Assembly (NCBI GenBank): GCA_021323535.1
Contig: JAJONO010000015.1
Coordinates: forward strand, 1 to 64,000
DNA from: Bacteroidota bacterium
GTDB lineage: Bacteria > Bacteroidota > Bacteroidia > B-17B0 > Aurantibacillaceae
Direction: 5' to 3'
DNA length: 64,000 bases
In this document: positions 9,167 through 19,377 of the stretch, in pieces
Layout of the letters: the number at the start of each line of letters is the position of its first letter
Numbering within the stretch: position 1 is the first letter of the stretch
The notes under the pieces: model-generated
The model's database searches: none
Seen by the model: only the letters and a program-made list of their open reading frames with translations
Told to the model about the DNA's origin: nothing
Position numbers and translations under genes: made by a program

Positions 9167-9886
9167 TTAGTTTCTTTTTTTTAAAATGGAAATGATTTCA
9201 CTGCGTCTTCTCCTTGAGATTTCATACTCGCTGTTATTGTCCATAACTATTGTGAAAGGATATGCTTTGGAATAACTTTTAATGAACGAGTGATTGATAA
9301 TAATGCTCCTGTTTATTCTGATGAAATTTTCAAGAGGAGATAACAACTCTTCGAGGTCGTTCAGACTTTTTGAAATAAGATGTTTTTGTCCCTCAACGGT
9401 ACTGATATTGGTGTAATTGCTTTGAGCTTCAAGAGCCAGGATATCTGACGCTTTTACCTTTTCAACCTTGTCACTTTTATGAACATTCACATAGATCTCT
9501 TTTTTAGAAACAGGGTTTAATAAACGTTTCTTTATTACTTTTTCAACTGCCAGTTTCAACTCTTCTACATCGTAAGGCTTTAAAAGATAATCAATAGCGT
9601 TTACTTTAATAGCAGGTATTGCAAACTCTTTATAGCTGGTGGTAAACACAATTTCAAAATCTATCTCGGTGAATTTTTCAAGAAGTTCGAACCCGTTACC
9701 TTTTGGCATTTGTACGTCAAGGAACACGAGGTCGGGCTTGTGCTCAAGTATTTTTTCGTAGGCAGAGTCAATGTCGTTTGCTTCGTCAAGAATCAAAACA
9801 TTCTTACAGTTTCGTTCAAGAAGAAGTCGTAGCAACTCGCGAACCCCTTTTTCGTCGTCAACAATTAAAGCTCTGATGTCAGCCAT
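9167..9886 (-). CDS. LytTR family response regulator
   Basis: Two-domain regulator of 239 residues: an N-terminal receiver with acidic residues DD at 10-11, phospho-acceptor Asp57 in FLDVQMP and the conserved Lys in LLKPYD, then a C-terminal LytTR DNA-binding domain (about 140-237, with VKASDILALEAQSNYT and the RINRSIIIN segment). Its start overlaps the end of the upstream histidine kinase by 22 bases, so the two are translationally linked and form a pair. Target promoters are unknown. Confidence 0.92.
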   Translation of the reverse strand: MADIRALIVDDEKGVRELLRLLLERNCKNVLILDEANDIDSAYEKILEHKPDLVFLDVQMPKGNGFELLEKFTEIDFEIVFTTSYKEFAIPAIKVNAIDYLLKPYDVEELKLAVEKVIKKRLLNPVSKKEIYVNVHKSDKVEKVKASDILALEAQSNYTNISTVEGQKHLISKSLNDLEELLSPLENFIRINRSIIINHSFIKSYSKAYPFTIVMDNNSEYEISRRRRSEIISILKKRN

Positions 9887-12810
9887 ATTTTCTGTGGGAT
9901 ATTTAATTCAACTTTTGTACCTGTGGCTTCGCCATTAGTATCCGTAAGGTCGGTAATTTTTATAAAAGCGCGCTTTGAATTATGATCGTTCATAATGTTG
10001 AGCCTGTCGCTGGTAATATTTTCGCCCATGGAGCTTTTTGCCGTTCTTTTATATTCGTTGCTTTTCTTTCTTCCAATACCATTATCAGTTACTTCAATGG
10101 TAAGATCGTTATTTTTCTGGCTGATGTGTATGGAAATTCTTTTTTCTTTTTTATTGGAATGCATAAGTCCATGCCAGATAGCATTTTCAACCACTGGTTG
10201 CAGGATCATATAAGGTACCTTCGTCATTTCTTCATCAATGCCTTTATCTACATCCAGCATAAATATAAATGAATCGTCGAACCTCATTTGTTCCAACCCT
10301 ACATATAAACTTACAACCTCCATTTCCTGTCTCAAAGAAATAAAATTCTTTTTTGAATTTTCAAGAACGAGCCGCAACAGTTTTGAAAATTTCTGAAGAT
10401 ACGTGTATGCTGTTTCAATTTCGTCCTTCAGCATTAAAGCCTGTATGGAGCTGATACAATTAAAAATAAAATGCGGATTAATCTGCGCCCTCAAAGCCGT
10501 CATTTGAAACTCGGAAAGTAAACGTTCGATCCTGGCCTTTTCGTTCTCCTTTTTTCTTACCGCGCGTATGTAAAGATTAACAAAAGCTGAAACTATAAAA
10601 ACAGTGAGTAATACCATCAGTAGCAAAAACCACCATGTTTTCCAGAAGGGTGGGGTAATCTCAAAAGGGAGCGATCTGCTCATCAGGGATTTTACATTCT
10701 TACAATTTACTCCCATCACCTGCAGTTGATATTTTCCAGGAGGTAAATTGGTGTAATTGATCATGTTTTCGCTATTGGTGTTTTTCCAGGCACTATCATA
10801 TCCCAATAAACGGTATAAAATAGTAGGTGCGTCGCCGGGAAGAAATGAAAGACTGGAGGCCTGCACCTGGATATTATTTTCATTATAATTAAGTAATAAA
10901 TCAGCAAAATCGTACTGCCTGGTTCCATTAATAAAAACGGCTTCAATTTCAATTTTGGGCGGAATACTTTCTTTTAAAAGATCGGAGGGTTTGAAGTAAT
11001 ACAAGCCATTATTGGTTGTGTACCAGATATAATCTTTAAAGCAATTAATAAAATTTATTTCATTGGATTGCAAACCATCGGATTTGGTTATGAAATAAGG
11101 TGTATAACCGGGACCGTTTTTTTTCAGATAAACAATTCCTCTATTAGTACCGAGCCAGATATTATTTTCCTGATCAACATCGATCGAATTAGAAAGAGTG
11201 TTTTTCTCGTAAAAGAGTTTCACATACCGGTTATTTATTTTAAGATAAAGACCCTTTTGCTGAGCACAGATAAGAAGATGACGATCTTTTGTCAATGCAA
11301 TTGCGCGTATGGATTCAGCCTGAAATCCCCCGAATGTATCTTTCTCTACCTGATCAAATTTTTTTACAGTGTATAAACCATCTGAGGTCCCAATGTAAAT
11401 ATTTCTGTTCAGCGAATCGTACTTAAACAAGGTGACACGAAAAGGCAAATGAATTTGTTTGTATATAAAAGAATCCCTGCCAAGATTAACGCGAACGCCA
11501 TCGGCAATAATGTATTCGTTCTTGTTTAAAAATTTAATTTGTTTAAAGCCTGTCCTGAGCTTTAAACCTTCATCTCTTATGCCATTAATATTTCTCAGAA
11601 GTTTTAGATTGGAATCATACTCTTTTAGTAAGCCATATCCTGCCGCATAATATTTTGAATCAAAATATTCCATGTCGTTTAAATTATAGCCGTGAGGTTG
11701 ATAGGATACGTCAAGGAATCCATGCTTCAAAGAGTCATTTACATACAATAATGCAGGTCCGTCTGTTCCAAGAAAAAGTTTGTTATTCTGTTTCGTGAAG
11801 AACCGGATAGAGTTAGAATATGGAAGTGTTGAAAAAATATACTGATAATTTTTAAGGCTCCGTTTATAATAAACACCATTCTCCAGCGTGGAAAACCAAA
11901 AGCCACCTTCAAAATCTTTTAAAAAAGAAGTTACAGTCAATCCCTCAAGTAAATGATAAATTGGTTTTGAAAGATCATCAGGATTGTAACAATAAACACC
12001 ATTTTTAAAAAGCGATACAAGAATGTCATTTCCATCTCTGAACACATCAATCACGCGATTCTTAAAATGTAATTCTTTCACAACATTATTTCTTACCACA
12101 AGAATATACCCCTGGCTCCCTGTTGAAATCACATAATTAGAGTCGTTGTAATATAATAGATTACTGTTGACGCTTAACTTAAGTTCAAGTTCTTTTTTCG
12201 AACTCCGGTTTTTGTTGATTATATTCAGATAAACGTGACTGAGTTTATAAAAATTTTCAAATGAAAATAAGTATTGTTTTTCGTCAAAAACTTTTAGTGA
12301 AAGCGGGGAGTTGCTTTTAACAACAGAAATTTTTTGTGTTTTAAAAGGATCTGCATGCAGCAGATCGGACGAACCATATCTTGATAACCATAGGTTGTCG
12401 TTTTTATCAACATAGATCTTCGAAATAATTCTCTTTTCAAGGTATTTCCCTATTTCCTCGTTTAATCCGGAACTAAAAATCGAATCTTTGTAATAATAAT
12501 TTAATTTTCCATTATAGGTCCTGAACCAAATCCGTCCCTTCGGATCCTCATAGGCGCCAAAAATAGTATTGTCGCTCAGTCCGTCTTCTTTTGTAAAAGC
12601 TTTCAGTTCTTTTGGATTGTATTTTACAACTCCTTTCGAAGTGCTTATCCAGATATAACCTTTCGAATCCTGCATGACATGAAAACACTCTGACGTAGGC
12701 AAACCATTTTCGCTGTTAATGTTCTTAAAAAGGTAATTGGACTGCGCGGAAACAGTAAGTCCGGTAAAAAAGATAAAAGTAATGAGGTGGTACAACCGAA
12801 AAACAAACAT
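9865..12810 (-). CDS. two-component propeller sensor histidine kinase
   Basis: Membrane sensor of 981 residues. Order: signal peptide (about 1-22), a large periplasmic beta-propeller made of Reg_prop repeats (typical repeat motifs such as SKGYIWISTSKGVVKY and ENNIWLGTNRGIVYL), a Y_Y_Y domain (about 640-712), one membrane segment (about 718-742), and a LytS-type His_kinase domain with phospho-accepting His780 in NPHF. The ATPase domain follows, with VVEN at about 873-876 and DNGIG at about 909. It lacks the fused response regulator of hybrid systems and instead precedes the separate LytTR regulator. The gene starts 2 bases after dtd, so dtd is probably in the same transcript. The ligand is unknown. 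Confidence 0.92.
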   Translation of the reverse strand: MFVFRLYHLITFIFFTGLTVSAQSNYLFKNINSENGLPTSECFHVMQDSKGYIWISTSKGVVKYNPKELKAFTKEDGLSDNTIFGAYEDPKGRIWFRTYNGKLNYYYKDSIFSSGLNEEIGKYLEKRIISKIYVDKNDNLWLSRYGSSDLLHADPFKTQKISVVKSNSPLSLKVFDEKQYLFSFENFYKLSHVYLNIINKNRSSKKELELKLSVNSNLLYYNDSNYVISTGSQGYILVVRNNVVKELHFKNRVIDVFRDGNDILVSLFKNGVYCYNPDDLSKPIYHLLEGLTVTSFLKDFEGGFWFSTLENGVYYKRSLKNYQYIFSTLPYSNSIRFFTKQNNKLFLGTDGPALLYVNDSLKHGFLDVSYQPHGYNLNDMEYFDSKYYAAGYGLLKEYDSNLKLLRNINGIRDEGLKLRTGFKQIKFLNKNEYIIADGVRVNLGRDSFIYKQIHLPFRVTLFKYDSLNRNIYIGTSDGLYTVKKFDQVEKDTFGGFQAESIRAIALTKDRHLLICAQQKGLYLKINNRYVKLFYEKNTLSNSIDVDQENNIWLGTNRGIVYLKKNGPGYTPYFITKSDGLQSNEINFINCFKDYIWYTTNNGLYYFKPSDLLKESIPPKIEIEAVFINGTRQYDFADLLLNYNENNIQVQASSLSFLPGDAPTILYRLLGYDSAWKNTNSENMINYTNLPPGKYQLQVMGVNCKNVKSLMSRSLPFEITPPFWKTWWFLLLMVLLTVFIVSAFVNLYIRAVRKKENEKARIERLLSEFQMTALRAQINPHFIFNCISSIQALMLKDEIETAYTYLQKFSKLLRLVLENSKKNFISLRQEMEVVSLYVGLEQMRFDDSFIFMLDVDKGIDEEMTKVPYMILQPVVENAIWHGLMHSNKKEKRISIHISQKNNDLTIEVTDNGIGRKKSNEYKRTAKSSMGENITSDRLNIMNDHNSKRAFIKITDLTDTNGEATGTKVELNIPQKIWLTSEL

Positions 12811-12812
12811 AC

Positions 12813-13265
12813 TTATTCTTTTATCTTACTATCAATGAATATCGTTACCGGCCCGTCATTTACCAGCGTCACTTTCATATCTGCGCCAAATTCCCCTGTT
12901 TGAATAATTTTTCCCAAAACAGTATTAAACTCTGTAATCAGTTTTTCGTAAAGAGGAATGGCTTTCTCAGGCCTCGCTGCTTTAATGAACGAAGGCCGGT
13001 TTCCTTTTTTGGTAGAAGCATGCAATGTAAATTGACTGACAAGTAAAATATCTCCATGGATCTGTTTTATATCGAGGTTCATTTTGCCTTCGTTGTCGGA
13101 AAAGATTCTCATCTGGCACACTTTTGATACGAGCCAGGAGATATCCTCGGGGGTATCTTCATCTTCAATACCTGCCAGAATAAGAAATCCCCTTGAAATA
13201 GTGGCTGTCTGCTTTCCTTCTATGGTCACAGAAGCTTCGCTTGCCCTTTGAACGATTAATCGCAT
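12813..13265 (-). CDS. dtd: D-aminoacyl-tRNA deacylase
   Basis: Removes D-amino acids wrongly attached to tRNA (D-Tyr and others) in the cytoplasm. It has the family length (150 residues) and both invariant motifs: SQFTLHA near residue 77 with the catalytic Thr, and the Gly-cisPro-like NDGPVT near residue 137. The N-terminus MRLIVQRASEASV is canonical. It sits directly upstream of the propeller sensor kinase, with 2 bases between them; the functional reason for this linkage is not evident. Confidence 0.97.
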   Translation of the reverse strand: MRLIVQRASEASVTIEGKQTATISRGFLILAGIEDEDTPEDISWLVSKVCQMRIFSDNEGKMNLDIKQIHGDILLVSQFTLHASTKKGNRPSFIKAARPEKAIPLYEKLITEFNTVLGKIIQTGEFGADMKVTLVNDGPVTIFIDSKIKE

Positions 13266-13281
13266 AATTTTTATATATTTG
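13247..13281 (+). promoter_or_regulatory. Bacteroidota-type promoter of the 13305 lipoprotein gene
   Basis: TATATTTG at 13274-13281 matches the -7 consensus TAnnTTTG, and TTTG at 13247-13250 could be the -33 box, though the spacer of 23 bases is slightly long. The -7 box ends 23 bases before the ATG at 13305. Confidence 0.5.
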
Positions 13282-13304
13282 GTAAAAGTAAAAATAGATT
13301 AAAA

Positions 13305-14282
13305 ATGAAAAAGTTAATAATTGCCTCATTTGTTATGTTGGCACTTATCTCTTGTAAAAAGAAAGATACCCCGGCCGAAGAAACCGATGCCACTACTACA
13401 ACTACAGGAAGCGCACCGTGCCCTACCTGTAATTTCCCTGATACGGTTTTCACAAATACGGCAACAGGGCCAAAACTTGTGTTTAAATTCAAGTTTGACA
13501 GCACCCAGGCGCGTTTAAATAGTTTTGGGCAACCAACAACGGTTCCAGCTTCAAATGCGGCGCAGTGTCCTAAATTCAATGGTATGAGTGGGCATTACAT
13601 CGAAATGGCGCAAAACGACTTTACACAGGTTGGACAAGGCGCTGTGTTGTACCGGGCCCCTGAAACAGAATGCGGCGGATCTAAAGCTATTAGTTTCTGC
13701 GAATCTATTGTCTGTAAAGAAGGTGATGTGTGTTTTTCTATTCCGATCAGTTCGGTTACACCAGGAACTTATAAATGGTTACGTGTTTCTTTGGCATATC
13801 AGAATTATGATGTGAAGGTGAGAGCAAACACGCAAAATCTTACCGGCACCATTGCTTCTTTTGTAGGATTTAATACCTACGTTACAAAATATAAAATGAA
13901 GAACGCTGTAATGACTCCAACTGCTGGTGGAACAGGAAATCATCCGCAGGGGTATTGGGGGTTCTGGACCACCGCATCTGGATTTGAATTCAAGAGCGAC
14001 GGACAATCAGAAAAAACAACAGTTGTTAATCCTAATCCTAACTCACCAATTCCTGCAGGGAGTTGTCTTGTAACAGGAGCGTTCGAGCAGTTTTCTAACC
14101 CTGGGGTTGGAGCGCCATTAGTGATCACAGGAAACGAAACATCGGATATTATTATTACCATTTCATTATCTACAAACAAAAGCTTTGAGTGGAAAGAAAA
14201 TACATTCGACGGATTGTTTGAACCTTCGGCGGGAGAAACTGTAGTGGATATGGGTTTACGCGGATTGGTTCCTAAATACTAG
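13305..14282 (+). CDS. putative lipoprotein of unknown function
   Basis: A 325-residue protein with a lipoprotein signal (hydrophobic 4-14, lipobox LISC, Cys17) followed by a charged, Thr-rich linker (about 20-38). The mature part contains several cysteines (PCPTCNF, AAQCPKF, ECGG, ESIVCKEGDVCF) likely in disulfides, and appears to be a beta-rich domain with no motif I recognise. It is monocistronic: its own promoter upstream and a strong hairpin terminator downstream. Anchoring in the outer membrane facing either side is possible. No function is proposed. Confidence 0.75.
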   Translation: MKKLIIASFVMLALISCKKKDTPAEETDATTTTTGSAPCPTCNFPDTVFTNTATGPKLVFKFKFDSTQARLNSFGQPTTVPASNAAQCPKFNGMSGHYIEMAQNDFTQVGQGAVLYRAPETECGGSKAISFCESIVCKEGDVCFSIPISSVTPGTYKWLRVSLAYQNYDVKVRANTQNLTGTIASFVGFNTYVTKYKMKNAVMTPTAGGTGNHPQGYWGFWTTASGFEFKSDGQSEKTTVVNPNPNSPIPAGSCLVTGAFEQFSNPGVGAPLVITGNETSDIIITISLSTNKSFEWKENTFDGLFEPSAGETVVDMGLRGLVPKY

Positions 14283-14325
14283 TTAGGACCAGAAACCTAG
14301 AACCAAGAGCCAGGAACCAAGATTG

Positions 14326-14357
14326 AAAGCGATGAGGGATTCATCGCTTTTTTGTTT
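14326..14357 (+). terminator. rho-independent terminator
   Basis: Perfect 10-bp stem AAAGCGATGA/TCATCGCTTT with loop GGGAT (14336-14340), followed by TTTGTTT. It lies 43 bases after the stop of the lipoprotein gene. Confidence 0.85.
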
Positions 14358-14454
14358 ATAAAACCTACCACTTATAAAATCATTATTACCAATTAATCAT
14401 TAAGAGTTGAATTTCTTTCAAGCTCCCTTTAACTTTAGTATAAATACTATTGTT

Positions 14455-17112
14455 ATGAAAGCATTTTTACTTTTTGTTTTGCTGATTATGGGAATGATCA
14501 ACAAAGCGCAGATTACCGGGGTTACCAGTTATACGAGCGCCACCATGGGTTTTAGTTACCCTCTTTATACGCAAAGAGCATGTCAGGCGCCAAACGGAGA
14601 TATTTACATGGTTGGCAATAATTTAAACCTCGTACGTTTTTCTGCCGGAACCTATTCTGCAATTCCAATAAACATAGGTACCAGCGGGATGTACTATAAT
14701 GTATTTGCAACTTCACTTGGAGTATGGATCTATGATGAACTCGGTGAGGTGCTTTTTTACAATGGATCCACTTTTGTGAATCATACCTCGTCTATTGCTT
14801 CTTTAATTAATACAAGTAATCCAAACGTTATATTTCATGCAGGTGCTGTAGGAAATAATGTATTGTTTGCAACTAAACAGGGAATAATAAAATATAATGG
14901 CACTACGTTTTCGCTGATAACAAAAAGTAATAGCGCTCTTCCGAGCGATACTGTAAATTGTTTCACAACGGGCACATCTTCAATTTATGTGGCCACCGAT
15001 AAAGGATTGTGTTCATACGACGGTACAAGCTTCGGGCCAAACATTCAGTTTACCGGAGCCTCATCACACAAAGCAAAAGCTGTTTTTACCAATGGCGTAA
15101 GAACATTAGTGACCCGTAATGATAACAGCAGTTATTTCAACCTTTATGAGTTGAATGGAAATACACTGACGCGTCTTCCTGCATACCAGGATAGCGCAAA
15201 ATTTAAGAGTGCAGGAATAATAAGCATGTGTTTCGTTAACAATCAGCCTGTGTTCCCGGGCATGGCAAGACCAAGAAAAATGGGAAGCGCGACAAACTTT
15301 ACTACATATATTCTTCCGAATAATCAGGTTGGTTGGTATGTGTTTCCGCATCCTTCCAATCCAAATAAATTCTATGCTTGTGGAGCACCCTATAATTTTC
15401 ATATCTGGGAAATTGATGTAACGCAATATTCTAATTACGATAATCCGTTCGATCCACACTGCCACGCTTTTCTCGATACCAACCAGGTAAGCGCAATGAT
15501 ACATACCGATAATATTAAGCATTGGGACATTTACGAAAGCGCCGATCCCGCCTATGAAGTTCCAAAGGGAAGCGGTGCAAAAGCTACTTATGCAACGGCT
15601 CTATGGATCGGTGGTCTAGATAATTCCAATCAACTTCATATCGCTGCTGAAACGTACAGACAAAACGGTCGTGATTTCTGGCCGGGTCCGGTGGATACCA
15701 TAAATGCTTCTGTAAATACCGTAAATGGAAGTCCGTTTAACAGGCTTTGGAAGCTCTCGTGTAATCAAATCAATCAGTTTGCAGCTAATTATAATGCTGC
15801 TAATTTTTCAGCCAATAATTCTCCTTCTTTTGCCGACATTAACTCTTACATCGGAAATGGCACCCCAACAAATAATTTCGCAAAGAAACTGGCTCCTTAT
15901 AAAGACTGGAATGGGAATAATATTTATGAACCTAATCTTGGAGATTATCCCATAATTAAAGGACATCAGCAGGTTTACGCGGTTTACAACGATGCTTATG
16001 CTAATCACACCGAAACTCAGGGGCAAAAACTTGGTATCGAAGTCCACGAAAAAAGTTATGCATTCAATGTTCCATCATTGCCGGACAGTATGCAGGTTAT
16101 TAACTACACTACATTTTATAACTATGAAATTTATAATAGAAGCAATACGAACTATAATAATGTGTATGTGTCTACCTGGGTAGATTGTGTGCTTGGCTAT
16201 GCATTGGATAACAGAGTAGGTACTGATTCAGTAAATGGTTTTGGTTACATATACAACGGAGCAAATGCTGATCCTACTTCGGGAGGATACGTTGGTTACG
16301 GAAATAAACTTCCCATGTTTGCAATTGCGCCGGTGAATTGTCCGTTTGCGCAAACAGACGGTATAGATAATAACAACGATGGACAAATAGATGAATCAGG
16401 AGAGATATTCGGTTTGGGTAAAACAACGTTTTATAATTATTATGGATCACCTGCGGCAACAATACATCCGACCACAACCACGCATTATTACAACTACATG
16501 TCCGGAAAATGGAGAGATAATACGCCGTTTACCTTTGGTGGAAATGCTTATAACGCACCTGGTACTACAACTGCTAATTATGTTTTCACCGGTAATCCGC
16601 AAACTAATACGGGCTGGACCGAATCCTCAGGAGGTGTTCCAGCCGGCGGAAGATATATGCTTGTTACCATGGGACCATTTAATTTTCCGGCAAAAAAGAA
16701 AATTGAAATAGAGTTTGCTTATGTATTCAGCAGAGATACGTCATTAAACAATGTAAACAATAATCTGAGCTTGCTCCAGCGTGATGTAAAGAACATAAGA
16801 TATTATGTGGCGCAGCAGAATATGGCCTGTACTCCGGTAGTAAATGTGGGATTAAAAGAAAATAAAGAGAAAGAAATAAATATCTGGATGTATCCTAATC
16901 CAACACAATCGCATGTAACCATAAATCTGGATTATAACGCGGATAAGGCACGAATAAAAATATTTGACATTACAGGAAGACTATTAATGGAAGATTGGAT
17001 TCGAAATAGCTATACAAAACTATTGGATGTGAGTCATTATCCTTCAGGCATATATTTTATAGAAGTAAGTGAGGGAAACAGTAAGGCTGTAGAAAAACTG
17101 ATTAAAAATTAA
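14455..17112 (+). CDS. T9SS-exported protein with N-terminal propeller-like region
   Basis: Secreted protein of 885 residues. The frame opens at TTG 14407, but ATG 14455 gives a clean signal peptide (MKAFLLFVLLIMG, ending NKAQ), so I use it. Residues about 20-280 contain repeated segments like YSAPNGDIY / DKGLCSYDGTSF, suggestive of propeller blades. The central part (about 290-780) has acidic Asn/Asp-rich turns (TDGIDNNNDGQIDESGE near 640) of the kind that bind calcium. The end is a T9SS sorting tail (MYPNPTQSHVTI ... YPSGIYFIEV). The stop abuts the stop of the convergent 17113 gene with no visible terminator. Role unknown. Confidence 0.75.
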   Translation: MKAFLLFVLLIMGMINKAQITGVTSYTSATMGFSYPLYTQRACQAPNGDIYMVGNNLNLVRFSAGTYSAIPINIGTSGMYYNVFATSLGVWIYDELGEVLFYNGSTFVNHTSSIASLINTSNPNVIFHAGAVGNNVLFATKQGIIKYNGTTFSLITKSNSALPSDTVNCFTTGTSSIYVATDKGLCSYDGTSFGPNIQFTGASSHKAKAVFTNGVRTLVTRNDNSSYFNLYELNGNTLTRLPAYQDSAKFKSAGIISMCFVNNQPVFPGMARPRKMGSATNFTTYILPNNQVGWYVFPHPSNPNKFYACGAPYNFHIWEIDVTQYSNYDNPFDPHCHAFLDTNQVSAMIHTDNIKHWDIYESADPAYEVPKGSGAKATYATALWIGGLDNSNQLHIAAETYRQNGRDFWPGPVDTINASVNTVNGSPFNRLWKLSCNQINQFAANYNAANFSANNSPSFADINSYIGNGTPTNNFAKKLAPYKDWNGNNIYEPNLGDYPIIKGHQQVYAVYNDAYANHTETQGQKLGIEVHEKSYAFNVPSLPDSMQVINYTTFYNYEIYNRSNTNYNNVYVSTWVDCVLGYALDNRVGTDSVNGFGYIYNGANADPTSGGYVGYGNKLPMFAIAPVNCPFAQTDGIDNNNDGQIDESGEIFGLGKTTFYNYYGSPAATIHPTTTTHYYNYMSGKWRDNTPFTFGGNAYNAPGTTTANYVFTGNPQTNTGWTESSGGVPAGGRYMLVTMGPFNFPAKKKIEIEFAYVFSRDTSLNNVNNNLSLLQRDVKNIRYYVAQQNMACTPVVNVGLKENKEKEINIWMYPNPTQSHVTINLDYNADKARIKIFDITGRLLMEDWIRNSYTKLLDVSHYPSGIYFIEVSEGNSKAVEKLIKN

Positions 17113-17904
17113 TCACTTGTTTATTCCAAGCCCCTTATTAACGCGCTGAACAATTAAATTAGCCACTTTGGCGAAGTGTTTATCGATGATCTTTTTAGGA
17201 TTATTGAGATCGGCCGAAAATTCTTCTTCTGCAATTCCAGAGTTGATTTCCCTGGCATCGTAGGTATAAACTGTGTAATGAACAATTATTTTTCTGTTAC
17301 CGTTTCCATCGCCAAGTTCGGCCGGACCTTTACTTCCGCTGGCTTTTATTTCAAGCTCGTTTATAAAAACAAAAATGTCGGTCTTATGTTTTCCGAAAAG
17401 AAGTGGAACCAGTTTCGGGCTTGTGATCTTTGCGTTCATGAAACGCGCCTCGGTATTGGTCTCAACATTTAATTGCCCTTTTTCAATTTTCTTTGTTTCT
17501 TTTTCTTTTTTCGGAGGCTGGTAATTATTCTGATCAGGAACTTTCTGGTAATCGTAAGTGAGATGCTGATAAATGGACTCCATTTCTTTCCTGTACTTTG
17601 CAGTATCTTCCATAAGATCTACAGCATTGTATTTTGCCGATTTAAAAGATTTGTAGAGCTGTTCGTTTAAACCATCACGGAATTTGTACTTGATATCCTT
17701 TCCGCTCATTTTGGTTTCTTCATTGATCTTATAATCAATTTCACTGAGATACAATCTTTGTTCAAAAGGAATGATCATCACTTTATGAGCAGCCGCAACT
17801 TCACGTTCTGTCTTTTCTTTTGGATTGATGGTTGTGTTCTGAGCCGCAACCGTCAATGAAAGTAAACTAAAAGCGGTAATAATATTTGATCGGAATGAAT
17901 TCAT
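17113..17904 (-). CDS. conserved secreted protein of unknown function
   Basis: A 263-residue protein with a signal peptide (about 1-21, ending VAAQ). The mature part starts with a Lys/Glu-rich stretch, then a segment KVMIIPFEQRLYLSEIDYKI and, near the C-terminus, a strand-rich part with KIIVHYTVYTYDAREINSG. It is the third gene after dxr and rseP on the lower strand, 6 bases after rseP, so it probably shares their transcript and may act in the envelope. I do not recognise the family. Confidence 0.7.
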   Translation of the reverse strand: MNSFRSNIITAFSLLSLTVAAQNTTINPKEKTEREVAAAHKVMIIPFEQRLYLSEIDYKINEETKMSGKDIKYKFRDGLNEQLYKSFKSAKYNAVDLMEDTAKYRKEMESIYQHLTYDYQKVPDQNNYQPPKKEKETKKIEKGQLNVETNTEARFMNAKITSPKLVPLLFGKHKTDIFVFINELEIKASGSKGPAELGDGNGNRKIIVHYTVYTYDAREINSGIAEEEFSADLNNPKKIIDKHFAKVANLIVQRVNKGLGINK

Positions 17905-17910
17905 TCTTTA

Positions 17911-19248
17911 TTAGTTTCTGAGCCAATCGGTATTTGCAAAGATCATGAGTCCAAGAACAATGAATAATCCAACGTTATTTGCGTAATAAACCACCTTGTC
18001 GCTTACTTTTTTTCCAGTGATCATTTCCCAGAGAATAAACATGATGTAGCCTCCATCAAGCATTGGAATAGGAAGAAAATTCATGAATGCAAGAGCGAGA
18101 GAAAGAAATCCGGTAAACATCCAGAAGGCTTTCCAGTTCCAGCTGGTGTCCATTTGTTTTACCATGGTAGCAAAACCGCCAACTTGCTGGTACGCGTCTT
18201 TTACAGTAAAGATCACAACGAATTGTTTGGCCTGCATCACAATCTGCTCCATTCCGTCTTTCACTCCTTCTTTAAAAGCCTGGAAGAAATTGTAAGAATA
18301 ATGAATGCTGTTAAACTCTTCTGTTGCTGTTGGTTTAAATCCAATCACACCATCAGTTCCAACCTGGCACTTAGTATGAACCGTATCATTATTTTTTCCC
18401 CTGAGAATTGTAATATCAACAATCTTTCCTTTGTTAAGCAAGAGTTGTGTTTTCATTTCGTCGAAGTAAGGAACAGCAACACTGTTTATACTAATGATTC
18501 TGTCATCCTTCTGAATTTTTGCAGTAGCGGCAAAAGTTGTTCTGTCAACCGAATCTACCTTGGCTTTGAAACGAGGAGTTACAAATTCAGATTTTTTAAA
18601 CCGTTTAAGAATAAGAGAACGGTTATCGTCTGTTACAGGAACGCTGAATTTTTTTCCATCGGCATGAACACCTTCAATATTCTGAATGCCATTCATGATG
18701 ATCTCAACAGGAACCCTTCTAACATCTTTTACAGGTTTTCCATCAAGCGAAGTAATGTAATCGCCGTTTCTTAATCCCATGTTGTAAGCCGTACTATCAA
18801 CGGCGAGTCCATATTTTAGATTAGTCATAGGAAGCGATTCTTTGCCCCAAACCAGGTACACCATCCAGAAAATAAAAACACCAAGAATTAAATTCACAAG
18901 TATACCGCCAAGCATCACGAGTAAACGTTGCCATGCCGGTTTGCTTCTGAGTTCCCATGGTTGAGGAGGAGAATTAATGATGGATTTGTCCATCTGCTCA
19001 TCCACCATTCCAGCGATCTGAACATAACCTCCGAACGGAAACCAGCCAATACCATATTCTGTATCACCGATCTTCTTTTTTAAGATAGCGAAGTTGAGCA
19101 TGTTCGCGAACGGAAACAGAAAGTCAAAGAACAGGTAGAACTTTTCTACTTTGCATTTGAATTTTTTTGCAAACCAGAAATGACCGAATTCGTGAAGGGT
19201 AACAAGTATGGTAAGACTTAGAAAAAGCTGGGCAATTTGTATAAACAT
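17911..19248 (-). CDS. rseP: RseP-type site-2 zinc metalloprotease
   Basis: Intramembrane protease of family M50 that cuts transmembrane anti-sigma factors or signal peptide remnants. The zinc motif HEFGH is at residues 19-23 in the first membrane helix, and the second active-site motif LDGG is at 397-400 (third zinc ligand Asp398). Between them lie two PDZ-like regions (about 145-210 and 215-300). Length 445 is normal. Position downstream of dxr is a common arrangement in bacteria. Substrate in this organism unknown. Confidence 0.94.
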   Translation of the reverse strand: MFIQIAQLFLSLTILVTLHEFGHFWFAKKFKCKVEKFYLFFDFLFPFANMLNFAILKKKIGDTEYGIGWFPFGGYVQIAGMVDEQMDKSIINSPPQPWELRSKPAWQRLLVMLGGILVNLILGVFIFWMVYLVWGKESLPMTNLKYGLAVDSTAYNMGLRNGDYITSLDGKPVKDVRRVPVEIIMNGIQNIEGVHADGKKFSVPVTDDNRSLILKRFKKSEFVTPRFKAKVDSVDRTTFAATAKIQKDDRIISINSVAVPYFDEMKTQLLLNKGKIVDITILRGKNNDTVHTKCQVGTDGVIGFKPTATEEFNSIHYSYNFFQAFKEGVKDGMEQIVMQAKQFVVIFTVKDAYQQVGGFATMVKQMDTSWNWKAFWMFTGFLSLALAFMNFLPIPMLDGGYIMFILWEMITGKKVSDKVVYYANNVGLFIVLGLMIFANTDWLRN

Positions 19249-19377
19249 AAATTCTTTTTAAAAACGTCAATCACACTATGGTATGTAATTGATAAAGTTG
19301 CGTAAAGTTACATTTATTTACATGATTTTAAAGGGAAAAAGAGCCTTTTAAGGAATATTAAGAAGAGGCGTTTTTTC

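Noticed and set aside
18154-18774. 206-codon upper-strand open frame opposite rseP
   Set aside because: Shadow of the rseP coding frame with low-complexity translation.
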